Shown: positions 7,352 to 15,965 of the stretch, piece by piece
Layout of the letters: every line of letters starts with the position of its first letter
How positions within the stretch are numbered: position 1 is the stretch's first letter
From: an uncultured Bacteroides sp.
GTDB taxonomy: Bacteria > Bacteroidota > Bacteroidia > Bacteroidales > Bacteroidaceae
Length of the DNA stretch: 64,000 bases
NCBI GenBank assembly: GCA_902492205.1
Contig: CABUKU010000015.1
Location: 8,326 to 72,325, forward strand
Reading direction: 5' to 3'
Notes under the pieces: model-generated
What the model was told of the DNA's origin: nothing
Seen by the model: only the letters and a program-made list of their open reading frames with translations
The model's database searches: none
Made by a program: the position numbers and the translations under genes

Positions 7352-8131
7352 TTATCTCAAGTCAATGATAAGAATATCCTCTTTATAAGGTTCACATATC
7401 CCTTTTACCTCACCTGCGGGAGAAAGCAATGCCGAATCACCTGCATACATAAGCCCGGCAAGGTCTGTCCCGGCACAATTTACCGCAATTACATTCGCTT
7501 TATTTTCAATGGCACGCTCACGAAGCAGACTATTCCAATCATCACGGCGGGACTCCGGCCAGTTTGCTATGTAAATAGCTGTATCATACCTGCCATTGTT
7601 ACGACTCCATTCAGAGAAACGCAGGTCATAACATATATAAGTGGCAAAACGATGCCCTTTCCATTGAAGAATCAATTGTTCACTCCCCGATGAAAAGCTT
7701 CCCTTTTTAAAACAGTTATGTTTGTCGTAATACTGATAAGTTCCGTCGGGAAAAGCTGCTATCAGCCGGTTGTAGTATTTATCATCTTCCCGGTATATGG
7801 TAGAACCGATAACAAGAGCATGAGCTTGTGCAGCCCATGCTTTCATTGTTTCAACAATACGTGGATAACAATCCGCTATTCTGTTCTTTGATTTCAAAGC
7901 ATCCGCCTTATCTTTTTTCTTCATCTCGCAACCGGAAGTAAACAATTCGGGAAAGATAATCATATCCGCTCCCTTGCATTGTTCCACCCTTTTACCGAAA
8001 GCTGCCAGATTCGCTTCCACATCACCCCATGCCAAATGGGGTTGTACAAGCGCTACTTTACACAACTGTTTTTCTCCGGCATAGGTATAAATGCCGAATA
8101 GCAACGGAAGAAGAAAAAGAACAAACTTCAT
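7352..8131 (-). CDS. Nitrilase-superfamily (carbon-nitrogen hydrolase) amidase with N-terminal signal sequence
   Basis: A 259-residue carbon-nitrogen hydrolase. The Glu-Lys-Cys triad is visible: FPELFTSG (Glu), YYDKHNCFKKG (Lys) and TYICYDLRFSEW (Cys). The sequence resembles the YafV/omega-amidase branch, which hydrolyses omega-amides such as alpha-ketoglutaramate; the substrate here is not proven. Unusually, the start gives a ~19-residue hydrophobic leader (KFVLFLLPLLFGIYTYAG) before the first beta strand (CKVALVQPHL), suggesting export. The ORF continues from HIT and antiporter genes upstream (9-bp gap to HIT), probably one transcript. Its stop faces the S4-protein stop (12 bp apart). Confidence 0.88.
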   Translation of the reverse strand: MKFVLFLLPLLFGIYTYAGEKQLCKVALVQPHLAWGDVEANLAAFGKRVEQCKGADMIIFPELFTSGCEMKKKDKADALKSKNRIADCYPRIVETMKAWAAQAHALVIGSTIYREDDKYYNRLIAAFPDGTYQYYDKHNCFKKGSFSSGSEQLILQWKGHRFATYICYDLRFSEWSRNNGRYDTAIYIANWPESRRDDWNSLLRERAIENKANVIAVNCAGTDLAGLMYAGDSALLSPAGEVKGICEPYKEDILIIDLR

Positions 8132-8140
8132 CAGCGATGT

Positions 8141-8569
8141 TTATAAATTAGCTTTTATCGCATCAATCATTTCCTGATATTCGGCATCGGTAAGATAAAC
8201 CTTACCCGGATTCATGGTAAACGTTCCTCCAAAGTCCGGTCCTCCTTCATATTTGGGAGCCAAGTGGAAATGCAAATGCGAAAGCTTATCGGAATAAGCA
8301 CCATAGTTTATTTTTGCAGGTTGGAACACTTTATTCATTGCACGTGTAACCCGTGCCACATCTGCCATGAAAGCATTGCGTTCTTCATCGCTCAGTTCAT
8401 TCAAGTCGTTCACATGGTCTTTATATGCCACAAGGCAACGTCCGTGATAAGTTTGTTCCTTAAAAAGAAAAGCTCTGGATACACTCAACGGAACGATTTC
8501 AATCATTAAATTGTGTAGTGTTTCATTGTTCTGACAATACAAACATTCTTTTGGATCACTTACATTCAT
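8141..8569 (-). CDS. HIT-family nucleotide-binding hydrolase
   Basis: A 142-residue histidine-triad protein. The triad motif HLHFHLAP lies at about residues 116-123. HIT proteins hydrolyse or transfer nucleoside monophosphates from dinucleotides or aminoacyl/phosphoramidate adducts; the exact substrate cannot be inferred. An N-terminal CLYCQNN pair (C10, C13) may bind metal, as in some Fhit/HinT-like proteins. It lies 18 bp downstream of the antiporter and 9 bp upstream of the nitrilase-like gene. Confidence 0.9.
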   Translation of the reverse strand: MNVSDPKECLYCQNNETLHNLMIEIVPLSVSRAFLFKEQTYHGRCLVAYKDHVNDLNELSDEERNAFMADVARVTRAMNKVFQPAKINYGAYSDKLSHLHFHLAPKYEGGPDFGGTFTMNPGKVYLTDAEYQEMIDAIKANL

Positions 8570-8587
8570 CTTTCCTATTATTTAAAA

Positions 8588-10849
8588 TTAATTGTATTTC
8601 TGTCCTGCCAACTCATACACGTGCTCATTCTCTCCTACTACCCATACAATATCTCCTTCTTCAAAGGGAACTTTCACATCCGGAGTCCTCAGCACTCCGC
8701 CTCTCTCCACTCCCACAATCAAGCACCTGTATTTATCACGAATGCCTGATTCACGAATATTCTTACCTAAAAACACTGAGTCTTTATCAACAAGGAATTG
8801 TTTCAGGCTCATTTCCCGTTTCTCAATATCGGGTTCTTCTACGGAAGATGCAACACGAGTCAACTGTTCACTAAACGTATTTAACTGCTCATCTGTACCT
8901 ATCGCCTGCACTTTATCTGCGGGATAAATGCGAAAAGATGCTCCGGGGATGTTAATCCGCCTTGTTCCGCGCAACACGGAAACAATGTGTATACCATACT
9001 TCTCACCAAAGCCGAGTTCGTTCAGTGTCTTTCCTGCCCAAAGAGACTCTGCCGGAATTTCGAAATCCGTCAAGTGCAAATCTCTCGACAAAAGACTGCC
9101 GGCATATTCGGGTTTCTTTTCTCCCATATACTCCGCATGCATGTCACGGTAGCGAAGATTCTGCAAAAAGCGACGTTCCATCAGGATGGATTGCTTCTTT
9201 AATCTCCGCGAGAATACCATTAACACCACCAAAATTACCGCCAGTCCAAGCATCAGCCCCACGGAAGTTTTAAACAAACTGGCTATGATGAACATAATGA
9301 ACATAACGGCAATAACAATGCGGATAACAATCGTGGAAACCAACGGCCCGCGATTGAAACGGTTATCGTTCCACAAGGCCATGAACTCAATGGAATGATT
9401 CTTTTTTACTACAATGGCGCGCAGGAACGGGGCAATACATAATATAGTAAACACAGCCCCAAGCAAGGAAGCCCAAAAGTGCGGGAGACTCTGCTTGAAC
9501 AAAGGAACAACGAACTGGAACGACAGCACAATGACTGCAATACTCAGAATGGAATAGACGATGACAATCCTGACAATGGCAGTCAACAGTTTTTTCCAGT
9601 TATTCTGGTGATTGACCGTTTGCGAACCGGAAGAATAACGTTGCAAGAAGCTTCTCCAAGAAGCAGGCAACACTCGTTCCACCATAACCGAAGCCGGATT
9701 GGCAAGCCTTATCATATAAGGAGTAAGGAAAGTTGTAATCACAGAAACAGCAACCACAATGGGATAAAGGAAGCTGCTTGTCACATGAAGCGCCACGCCG
9801 AGTGAAGCAATAATAAAAGCGAACTCACCAATCTGCGTCAAGCTGAATCCGCATTGCATGGCTATTTTTAAGGGTTGCCCGGACAGCAACACGCCGAATG
9901 TTCCAAACATGGCTTGCCCCAAAATAACCGCCAGAGTCACAACTATGATTGGAACGGCATATTCCGCTATCATGGAAGGATCTACCATCATCCCCACAGA
10001 CACAAAGAAAATGGCTCCAAACAAATCTTTCACAGGCCGCACAAGGCGGTCGATCTGCTCCGCTTCAACGGTTTCTGCCAAAATAGAACCCATCATAAAC
10101 GCACCGAAAGCAGCCGAGAATCCTGTTTTAGCAGCCAGTACCACCATGCCGAAACAGAGTGCCAATGACACAATCAGCAACGTTTCATCACCCATCCACT
10201 TCTTCATCCGCTTCAGGAAGACGGGAATCATGTAGATGCCTACGATAAACCATAAGATAAGGAAGAATATCAGCTTTCCGATGCTGGCTATCATTTCCGT
10301 GCCTTCAAAGTTCTTGCTGACAGACATGGTGGACAACATCACCATCAATACCACCGCCAATATATCTTCCAATATAAGGATGCTCAATACAAGCCCCGCA
10401 AAACGTTGCTTCCGCAACCCCAAATCATCGAACGCCTTATATATGATAGTAGTGGAAGACATGGCAAGCATACCGCCAAGAAAGATACAGTCCATCCGTT
10501 TCCAGCCGAAGCCCAGCCCTACGGCTACCCCCACCAGAATCATACAGAATATGATAGTAAGCGAAGCAATGATAGCAGGTCCTCCCGCTTTCATTATCTT
10601 CTTGAAGCTGAATTCCAAGCCCAAAGCAAACAACAGGAAGATTACTCCTATATCCGCCCATGTTTTGATATTGGCGGCATCCATCACCGAAGGAGTGACA
10701 GGCATGTGCGGACTTGCCAAAAAGCCCGCAACGATATATCCCAGCACCAAAGGCTGCTTCAATCGTTTAAATATCAATGTTGTTATGCCGGCGCAAATAA
10801 GAATCAGCGCCAAGTCGGCAATAAGAGTAGGTAACTCTGACATATCCAA
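8588..10849 (-). CDS. CPA2-type cation:proton antiporter with two RCK_C domains
   Basis: A 753-residue inner-membrane protein. Residues ~8-385 are a Na+/H+-exchanger (KefB/CPA2) domain with about a dozen hydrophobic helices. Residues ~415-540 add further membrane segments. The C-terminal cytoplasmic part carries two tandem TrkA-C (RCK_C) domains (~600-675 and ~685-753) without a Rossmann TrkA-N domain, so NAD(H) gating is not expected. It should exchange K+ or Na+ for protons; the ion is not determinable from sequence. It heads a likely antiporter-HIT-nitrilase transcript with a TATCTTTG box at 10867-10874. Confidence 0.92.
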   Translation of the reverse strand: MDMSELPTLIADLALILICAGITTLIFKRLKQPLVLGYIVAGFLASPHMPVTPSVMDAANIKTWADIGVIFLLFALGLEFSFKKIMKAGGPAIIASLTIIFCMILVGVAVGLGFGWKRMDCIFLGGMLAMSSTTIIYKAFDDLGLRKQRFAGLVLSILILEDILAVVLMVMLSTMSVSKNFEGTEMIASIGKLIFFLILWFIVGIYMIPVFLKRMKKWMGDETLLIVSLALCFGMVVLAAKTGFSAAFGAFMMGSILAETVEAEQIDRLVRPVKDLFGAIFFVSVGMMVDPSMIAEYAVPIIVVTLAVILGQAMFGTFGVLLSGQPLKIAMQCGFSLTQIGEFAFIIASLGVALHVTSSFLYPIVVAVSVITTFLTPYMIRLANPASVMVERVLPASWRSFLQRYSSGSQTVNHQNNWKKLLTAIVRIVIVYSILSIAVIVLSFQFVVPLFKQSLPHFWASLLGAVFTILCIAPFLRAIVVKKNHSIEFMALWNDNRFNRGPLVSTIVIRIVIAVMFIMFIIASLFKTSVGLMLGLAVILVVLMVFSRRLKKQSILMERRFLQNLRYRDMHAEYMGEKKPEYAGSLLSRDLHLTDFEIPAESLWAGKTLNELGFGEKYGIHIVSVLRGTRRINIPGASFRIYPADKVQAIGTDEQLNTFSEQLTRVASSVEEPDIEKREMSLKQFLVDKDSVFLGKNIRESGIRDKYRCLIVGVERGGVLRTPDVKVPFEEGDIVWVVGENEHVYELAGQKYN

Positions 10850-10866
10850 TCTATCTATTATGCATA

Positions 10867-10874
10867 CAAAGATA
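10867..10874 (-). promoter_or_regulatory. -7 box of the antiporter operon
   Basis: TATCTTTG on the minus strand, with ATTG 21 bp upstream as a one-mismatch -33 element. The start codon is ~18 bp downstream of the box, giving a very short leader. Confidence 0.5.
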
Positions 10875-11220
10875 GGGGAATTTCAAAATAACCACCAATA
10901 ATTCCATGCTTTATTCAATATAATATTTTCAGCTTTCAAGAGGGGGATGAAGTTTGCCGCACCGCTTCACAGACGTGATAATATACTGAAGTACAGCATG
11001 TAATGTGTGCCACGATGGTGTGTCGCGGAGGTTTTTGTTGCAGCACATGCAGCAATGGAAAAACGGGAAATGTGCCATGACCGGTTTTGTGTGTCACGTT
11101 GTCGTGGCACGTGCTATAAGCTGGTGCTCAGCTTATTATATGCCTTGTGCCGCAGTGAAGCGAAGTTGAGCCCTTACACTATCTTACTTTCGACTTTTCG
11201 GACACCCTCAAATTAAAATC

Positions 11221-11312
11221 TCCCTAGAGTAATTGGCTAACTTCTCTAGGGAGATTGAACAACTACCCTAGGGAAGTTATGTAATTACCCAAGGGAAATT
11301 TTACAAACAAGC
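11221..11312. repeat. Four degenerate 23-bp tandem repeats
   Basis: Units begin at 11221, 11244, 11267 and 11290, each exactly 23 bp and built around CCCTAGGGAA followed by an AT-rich half with TAATTA/TAACT. Units 1 and 2 also form an inverted repeat (AATCTCCCTAGAG / CTCTAGGGAGATT). The array sits just before the gcvT terminator, which overlaps the last unit. Confidence 0.65.
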
Positions 11313-11341
11313 AGTTGTTTTGATAAAACAACTGCTTGTTT
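11305..11341 (-). terminator. Intrinsic terminator of the pepT-gcvT transcript
   Basis: A perfect 17-bp inverted repeat (11305-11321 with 11325-11341; core AAGCAGTTGTTTT) with a 3-nt loop lies directly after the gcvT stop. U-rich stretches flank both sides, so it may work in both directions. Confidence 0.8.
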
Positions 11342-11346
11342 ATTTC

Positions 11347-12432
11347 CTATTTGCGGAAAGGAGGTTTAACAACTTGTGCTTTTACTCCTTTGCCACGTAC
11401 ATTAATGAATATTTCCGTACCGAGCTTTGCATACTCAGGCTTCACATACCCCATACCGATACCAATCTTACGGGTTGGCGACATAGTTCCCGATGTTACA
11501 TCCCCAATCTTTTCGCCCTCTGCATTCATCAGTTCGTAACCATGACGGGGAATGCCTCTGTCAATCATTTCAAAGCCTACCAATTTACGGGTAGTTCCTT
11601 CTTTCTTCTGCTTTTCCCAAACATCGCGGCAGATAAAGTCTTTACCGTCTGCAAACTTGGTAATCCAACCCAACCCGGCTTCAATGCCCGAAGTAGTGTC
11701 ATCTATATCATTTCCATAGAGACAGAATCCCATTTCAAGACGAAGTGTGTCACGACAACCCAAGCCCACAGGCTTGATGCCGAACTCTGCACCGGCTTCA
11801 AACAATGCTTTCCAAATCTTCTCTGCACAATCGGGATAGAAATAGAGTTCAAAGCCTCCTGCTCCGGTGTAACCGGTATTAGAGATAATCACTTCTTTCT
11901 CTCCTGCAAACTCTCCTACTACGAAGTTATAATAAGGTATGGCAGATAAATCCACGGAAGTCAGCTTTTGCAAAACCTCTACTGCTTTAGGACCTTGAAC
12001 GGCAAGTTGTGCCATGCGGTCGGAAGCATTTTCCAAGACAGCTCCTTCGGTATTGTGAGATACGCACCAGTTCCAGTCTTTTTCAATATTGGCAGCATTC
12101 ACAACCAGCAAATACTTCTCCGGTTCATAACAATAGAGCAGGAAGTCATCTACAATACCTCCTTTATCGTTCGGGAAACAGGTATATTGAATCTTTCCCG
12201 GAGTAAGGACTGCCGCATTATTGGAACTGATCTTCTGAAGAAAGGCTAAAGCATCAGGTCCTTTTACCCAGAACTCTCCCATGTGTGACACATCAAAAAC
12301 TCCCACCCCGTTGCAAACAGTGAGGTGTTCGTCAATGATTCCTGAATATTCAATCGGCATGTTATAGCCTGCAAATTCACACATCTTTGCTCCGAGGGCT
12401 TTATGTGTTTCGGTAAACGGTGTTGTTTTCAT
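11347..12432 (-). CDS. gcvT: Glycine cleavage system T protein (aminomethyltransferase)
   Basis: A 361-residue cytoplasmic enzyme that transfers the methylene group from the aminomethyl-lipoyl H protein to tetrahydrofolate, releasing ammonia. Family patterns are clear: THKALGAKMCEFAGYNMPIEY at the start, GVFDVSHMGE, SNTGYTGAGGFELY and GLGCRDTLRLEMGFCLYGND. Length is standard. It starts 15 bp after the pepT stop, so both are probably cotranscribed; gcvP/gcvH are not in the window. A strong terminator follows. Confidence 0.97.
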   Translation of the reverse strand: MKTTPFTETHKALGAKMCEFAGYNMPIEYSGIIDEHLTVCNGVGVFDVSHMGEFWVKGPDALAFLQKISSNNAAVLTPGKIQYTCFPNDKGGIVDDFLLYCYEPEKYLLVVNAANIEKDWNWCVSHNTEGAVLENASDRMAQLAVQGPKAVEVLQKLTSVDLSAIPYYNFVVGEFAGEKEVIISNTGYTGAGGFELYFYPDCAEKIWKALFEAGAEFGIKPVGLGCRDTLRLEMGFCLYGNDIDDTTSGIEAGLGWITKFADGKDFICRDVWEKQKKEGTTRKLVGFEMIDRGIPRHGYELMNAEGEKIGDVTSGTMSPTRKIGIGMGYVKPEYAKLGTEIFINVRGKGVKAQVVKPPFRK

Positions 12433-12447
12433 GGTATTAATCTTATT

Positions 12448-13668
12448 TTATCTTGCTACAAGTTCGGCTATTTTAATAATCACATTCATTGCTTTCTCCA
12501 TAGACCGGATCGGCACGAATTCATAACGTCCGTGGAAATTCAATCCTCCAGCAAAGATATTGGGGCAAGGCAGCCCTTTGAAGGAAAGTTGCGCACCGTC
12601 CGTTCCTCCGCGGATAGCTTTTACTTTCGGTTCTACTCCCGCCTGTTTCATTGCTTCGAATGCCACATCTATAATATGCATTACAGGTTCGATCTTTTCG
12701 CGCATGTTATAATATTGGTCACGCAATTCGAGAGTTGCGGTATCTTCTCCGAACTCCGCATTGATCTTACGTACTAAATGAGCCATTTCGGCTTTGCGGT
12801 TTTCAAACTTGTTACGGTCATGGTCGCGGATAATATAAGTAACGGTAGTTTGTTCCACTTCGCCCTGAATGCCGATTAAGTGATAGAAACCTTCATAGCC
12901 GGTGGTATGTTCGGGAGTTTCGTGACGCGGAAGCATCGAAATAAACTGGTTGGCAATGCGGATGGAGTTAATCATCTTATGCTTTGCATATCCCGGATGT
13001 ACATTGCGTCCTTTAAAAGTAACCTTTGCCGCAGCAGCATTGAAGTTTTCGAACTCCAACTCTCCTACTTCACCGCCATCCATGGTGTAAGCCCATTCGC
13101 AGCCGAACTTTTCAACATCGAACTTATGTGCGCCTTCGCCAATCTCTTCATCGGGATTGAAACCGATACGGATCTTTCCGTGTTTAATCTCCGGATGTTC
13201 CTTTAAATAGGCAATGGCGGAAACTATCTCGGCAATACCTGCTTTATCATCGGCTCCCAAAAGGGTTTTGCCGTCTGTTACAATCAGGTCTTCTCCTTTA
13301 TGGTCGAGCAATTCGGGGAACTGCATCGGGGAAAGCACTACTCTTTCTTCACTCGAAAGGGTAATATCACCTCCTTCATAGTTCTTCACAATTCTGGGTT
13401 TTACATCCTTGCCACTCATATCGGGACTTGTGTCCATGTGTGCTATGAAACCGATTGTCGGTACTTCTTTATCGGTATTGGCAGGAAGAGTGGCAAACAA
13501 GTAGCCATGCTCGTCCAATGTTATATCCTCTAAGCCTAATGCTTCCAATTCTGTTTTCAAATACTTGGCAAATATCATTTGCCCCGGAGTACTCGGAGTA
13601 ACACGTGTTGACTCATCAGACTGTGTGTCAAAACTCACATACTTTAAAAAGCGTTCTACTAAAGTCAT
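12448..13668 (-). CDS. pepT: Peptidase T (tripeptide aminopeptidase)
   Basis: A 406-residue M20-family dizinc peptidase that removes the N-terminal residue of tripeptides in the cytoplasm. Metal-site motifs are present in order: HMDTSPDM (zinc His/Asp), GADDKAGIAEI (bridging Asp), NPDEEIGEG (catalytic and metal Glu) and GGTDGAQLSFKGLPCPNIFAGG near the C-terminus. Length is typical. First gene of the pepT-gcvT pair. Confidence 0.96.
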   Translation of the reverse strand: MTLVERFLKYVSFDTQSDESTRVTPSTPGQMIFAKYLKTELEALGLEDITLDEHGYLFATLPANTDKEVPTIGFIAHMDTSPDMSGKDVKPRIVKNYEGGDITLSSEERVVLSPMQFPELLDHKGEDLIVTDGKTLLGADDKAGIAEIVSAIAYLKEHPEIKHGKIRIGFNPDEEIGEGAHKFDVEKFGCEWAYTMDGGEVGELEFENFNAAAAKVTFKGRNVHPGYAKHKMINSIRIANQFISMLPRHETPEHTTGYEGFYHLIGIQGEVEQTTVTYIIRDHDRNKFENRKAEMAHLVRKINAEFGEDTATLELRDQYYNMREKIEPVMHIIDVAFEAMKQAGVEPKVKAIRGGTDGAQLSFKGLPCPNIFAGGLNFHGRYEFVPIRSMEKAMNVIIKIAELVAR

Positions 13669-13778
13669 ATATCAAAGTTTTAAAAGTTTTATTTCTCTGA
13701 GTGTAAAGGTAGAAAAAGCGCCACGAATATCAAACAATTCGCGGCGCTTTTTTATTTATGCTAAATAACTATTAGTTA

Positions 13779-15185
13779 CTAAAACTTGCTGGAACCATCA
13801 AAACAATGGGTACAAACCTTACATTTTGGAAGTCCGATAGCCTCAATCAGCGTTTCCAGTGTATTAAACTTCAATGAAGTCAAGCCGAAACGTTCTGCTA
13901 TGATGCTTACCATTTTCTCGTATTCGGGCGAGCCGGTAGTTGCATATTTTTCCAGATTCTTGTTTCCGTCACCTTCTATCTCTTCAATGATGCGGCGGGT
14001 AATCAGTTCCATATCCGATTTGGAAGCCGTGAAGCCAACAAACGGGCAACCATAAATAAGCGGAGGACAACCGATACGCATATGCACTTCTTTTGCTCCG
14101 TAATCATACAGAATCTTCACGTTATCCCGAAGCTGTGTGCCACGAACAATGGAATCATCGCAAAAGATAATCCTTTTACCGTCGAGCATTGCCCGGTTAG
14201 GAATCAATTTCATCTTTGCCACGAGCGAACGCAGGTTTTGATTACTGGGGGTAAAACTGCGAGGCCATGTCGGTGTGTATTTCGTAATAGCTCTATGATA
14301 AGGTATGCCTTTACCTTCGGCATATCCAAGCGCCTGTCCGATACCGGAATCGGGAATACCGCAAACACAATCTGCTTCCGACTTATCCACCTGCCCCATT
14401 TTCATGCCACTGGTAAAACGCACTTCTTCCACATTCCGGCCTTCATAACAAGAATTCGGGAAGCCGTAATAAACCCACAAGAAAGAGCAAACCTGCATCT
14501 GCTCGTTAGGCTTGCGGAGTTGCTCCATGTTATCGGCATGTAAACGAACTATTTCACCCGGTCCCAAGTATTTTTCTATTTCGTAATCCAGATTGGGAAA
14601 ACTGTTCGATTCACTCGTGGCAGCATAAGCCCCTTCCCTTTTACCTATTATTATAGGTGTACGTCCCCACTTGTCTCTGGCCGCAATAATGCCGTCTTCG
14701 GTGAGAAGCAGCATGGAGCAAGAGCCCTGAATACGGTTGAACACATTCTCTATGCCCTCTACAAAAGAGTTACCTTGAATAATCAGGAGCGCAATAAGTT
14801 CCGTTTGATTGGTTTTGCCGGAACTGAGTTCCGAGAAGTGCATGTTGGATGAGAGAAGTTCTTGTTCGAGAGAGGGGATATTGTTAATCTTAGCTACTGT
14901 GACGATGGCGAATTTGCCGAGGTGGGAATTCATTACAATGGGTTGCGGATCTGTGTCGCTGATAACGCCTATCCCAGAGTTCCCTTTAAATTCCGGAAGT
15001 TCCGACTCAAACTTACTGCGGAAGTAAGAACTTTCCAGATTATGTATTGATCGCGTAAAACCTACACCTTCGCAATACGTAGCCATACCGCCACGCTTTG
15101 TACCAAGATGGGAATTGTAGTCTGTGCCATAAAATAAGTCAGTCACACAGTCTGCTTTCGAGACTGTACCAAAGAAGCCACCCAT
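13779..15185 (-). CDS. PurF-like (amidophosphoribosyltransferase-like) protein lacking the N-terminal catalytic cysteine
   Basis: A 468-residue two-domain protein: an Ntn-type glutamine amidotransferase class-II fold (residues ~2-240) and a phosphoribosyltransferase domain with the PRPP loop IIFCDDSIVRGTQL near residues 345-358. True PurF exposes Cys as residue 1 (MCG...); here the start reads MGGFFGTVSK, with Gly in that place and no upstream cysteine in frame, so glutamine hydrolysis by the canonical mechanism is not expected. The C-terminus has a CxxC-like cluster (KCKVCTHCFDG). It may use ammonia, act as a pseudoenzyme or have another role. Monocistronic and divergent from the sigma-factor gene; a TAACTTTG -7-like box lies at 15221-15228. 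Confidence 0.85.
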   Translation of the reverse strand: MGGFFGTVSKADCVTDLFYGTDYNSHLGTKRGGMATYCEGVGFTRSIHNLESSYFRSKFESELPEFKGNSGIGVISDTDPQPIVMNSHLGKFAIVTVAKINNIPSLEQELLSSNMHFSELSSGKTNQTELIALLIIQGNSFVEGIENVFNRIQGSCSMLLLTEDGIIAARDKWGRTPIIIGKREGAYAATSESNSFPNLDYEIEKYLGPGEIVRLHADNMEQLRKPNEQMQVCSFLWVYYGFPNSCYEGRNVEEVRFTSGMKMGQVDKSEADCVCGIPDSGIGQALGYAEGKGIPYHRAITKYTPTWPRSFTPSNQNLRSLVAKMKLIPNRAMLDGKRIIFCDDSIVRGTQLRDNVKILYDYGAKEVHMRIGCPPLIYGCPFVGFTASKSDMELITRRIIEEIEGDGNKNLEKYATTGSPEYEKMVSIIAERFGLTSLKFNTLETLIEAIGLPKCKVCTHCFDGSSKF

Positions 15186-15220
15186 ATGTCTTTACTATGT
15201 TTTTTGTTAAAAGATGGCTG

Positions 15221-15228
15221 CAAAGTTA
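15221..15228 (-). promoter_or_regulatory. Possible -7 box of the purF-like gene
   Basis: TAACTTTG on the minus strand fits TAnnTTTG, 36 bp upstream of the start codon. The -33 position is T-rich but not TTTG. Confidence 0.4.
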
Positions 15229-15267
15229 GTAATAAAATGAAAGGTGAAAAAGGGCTCAATGAAAAAG

Positions 15268-15298
15268 TTTAGGTAGTTTAATAATATTATTATCTTTG
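15268..15298 (+). promoter_or_regulatory. Promoter of the sigma-factor gene at 15321
   Basis: TTTA (15268-15271), 19 bp, TATCTTTG (15291-15298): one mismatch to the Bacteroides consensus. The transcript would start ~15 bp before the ATG, so the sigma gene has a housekeeping promoter of its own. Confidence 0.65.
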
Positions 15299-15320
15299 CA
15301 ATGCCCGCAAACAACAAGAT

Positions 15321-15872
15321 ATGCTGAACGAAACTGAATTAAAAGAACTGGGTTACCGGATAAAAGCACAAGAGACAGAAGCTTTCCATGTGCTTTACAT
15401 GGAATATTTTGCCAAATTGCGGGAATATGCACAAAGGTTTGTTTACGATTATCAAGATGCACAAGACATTGTTCAAGATGCCTATTTTGCTTTATGGAGC
15501 AATATAGATTTCTATCATCCGGAACAAAACATTATTTCTTACTTGCTTACCATTGTGAAAAACAACTGCTATAACTATTTGCGTAAACTCCGCATACAAG
15601 ACGATCATCAGGACAAAATTATAGAGGCAATGGTTTTCTCGGGCATGCAAGATACCGGAGTGGATGAAGACATGAAGCAACGGTTACATTCCGTGCTAGC
15701 CCAACTCCCCCCTAAAGGAAGACAAATTTTGCTGGAGCACATTGTTGAACGCAAAAAAATAAAAGAAATTTCAGAAGAAATGGGAATAGCCGAGTCTTCT
15801 GTAAAAACCCACCTTAAACGTGTTATGCGCGTACTTCGTGAGAACTTGTGTTTCATCTTAATAGGATGCTAA
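15321..15872 (+). CDS. ECF-type RNA polymerase sigma factor (SusCD-linked)
   Basis: A 183-residue sigma-70 family protein with only regions 2 and 4. Region 2 spans ~20-90 (QDAQDIVQDAYFALW) and region 4 ~125-180, with the helix-turn-helix KIKEISEEMGIAESSVKTHLKR. Followed after 93 bp by a FecR-type anti-sigma gene and then SusC with an STN domain, the standard layout for trans-envelope signalling: ligand in SusC, contact with FecR in the periplasm, release of the sigma factor. It is expected to activate the downstream anti-sigma/SusC genes, possibly from the gap element at 15921-15940. Confidence 0.93.
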   Translation: MLNETELKELGYRIKAQETEAFHVLYMEYFAKLREYAQRFVYDYQDAQDIVQDAYFALWSNIDFYHPEQNIISYLLTIVKNNCYNYLRKLRIQDDHQDKIIEAMVFSGMQDTGVDEDMKQRLHSVLAQLPPKGRQILLEHIVERKKIKEISEEMGIAESSVKTHLKRVMRVLRENLCFILIGC

Positions 15873-15920
15873 TTTCATTTTCTTCTCAAAAAAAAGAATT
15901 ATTTGTCCCCCGTTTTTAGA

Positions 15921-15940
15921 GTTCATGTGTATTCAATATA
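15921..15940 (+). promoter_or_regulatory. Conserved element in the sigma/anti-sigma gap (candidate ECF-dependent site)
   Basis: GTTCATGTGTATTCAATATA lies 25 bp before the FecR start codon. A closely similar word occurs at the same place in the other sigma/anti-sigma pair of the window (49941-49958, minus strand). I infer a promoter or operator used by the ECF sigma factors. Confidence 0.35.
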
Positions 15941-15965
15941 AAAGGAATACAAATTATCTCTAAAT

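Larger units (their letters stand above)
10875..11346. other. Non-coding gap between the antiporter and gcvT
   Basis: About 470 bp without a convincing gene. Apart from the -33 region of the antiporter promoter at its left end, 10880-11200 contains several degenerate GTGTGCCACGA/CGTGGCAC-like words, including a hairpin GTGTCACG-ttgt-CGTGGCAC near 11092-11112, and resembles the spacer at ~63.5 kb. The right part holds a 23-bp tandem array and the gcvT terminator, listed separately. The short open frames here have no family-like features. Confidence 0.6.

Noticed and set aside
10236..10901. 221-residue plus-strand open frame opposite the antiporter gene
   Set aside because: It lies within the coding antiporter on the other strand, has no leader or family pattern and is explained by codon bias of the real gene.
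11221..11312. CRISPR array
   Set aside because: The 23-bp units are contiguous and degenerate with no unique spacers, and there are no cas genes.
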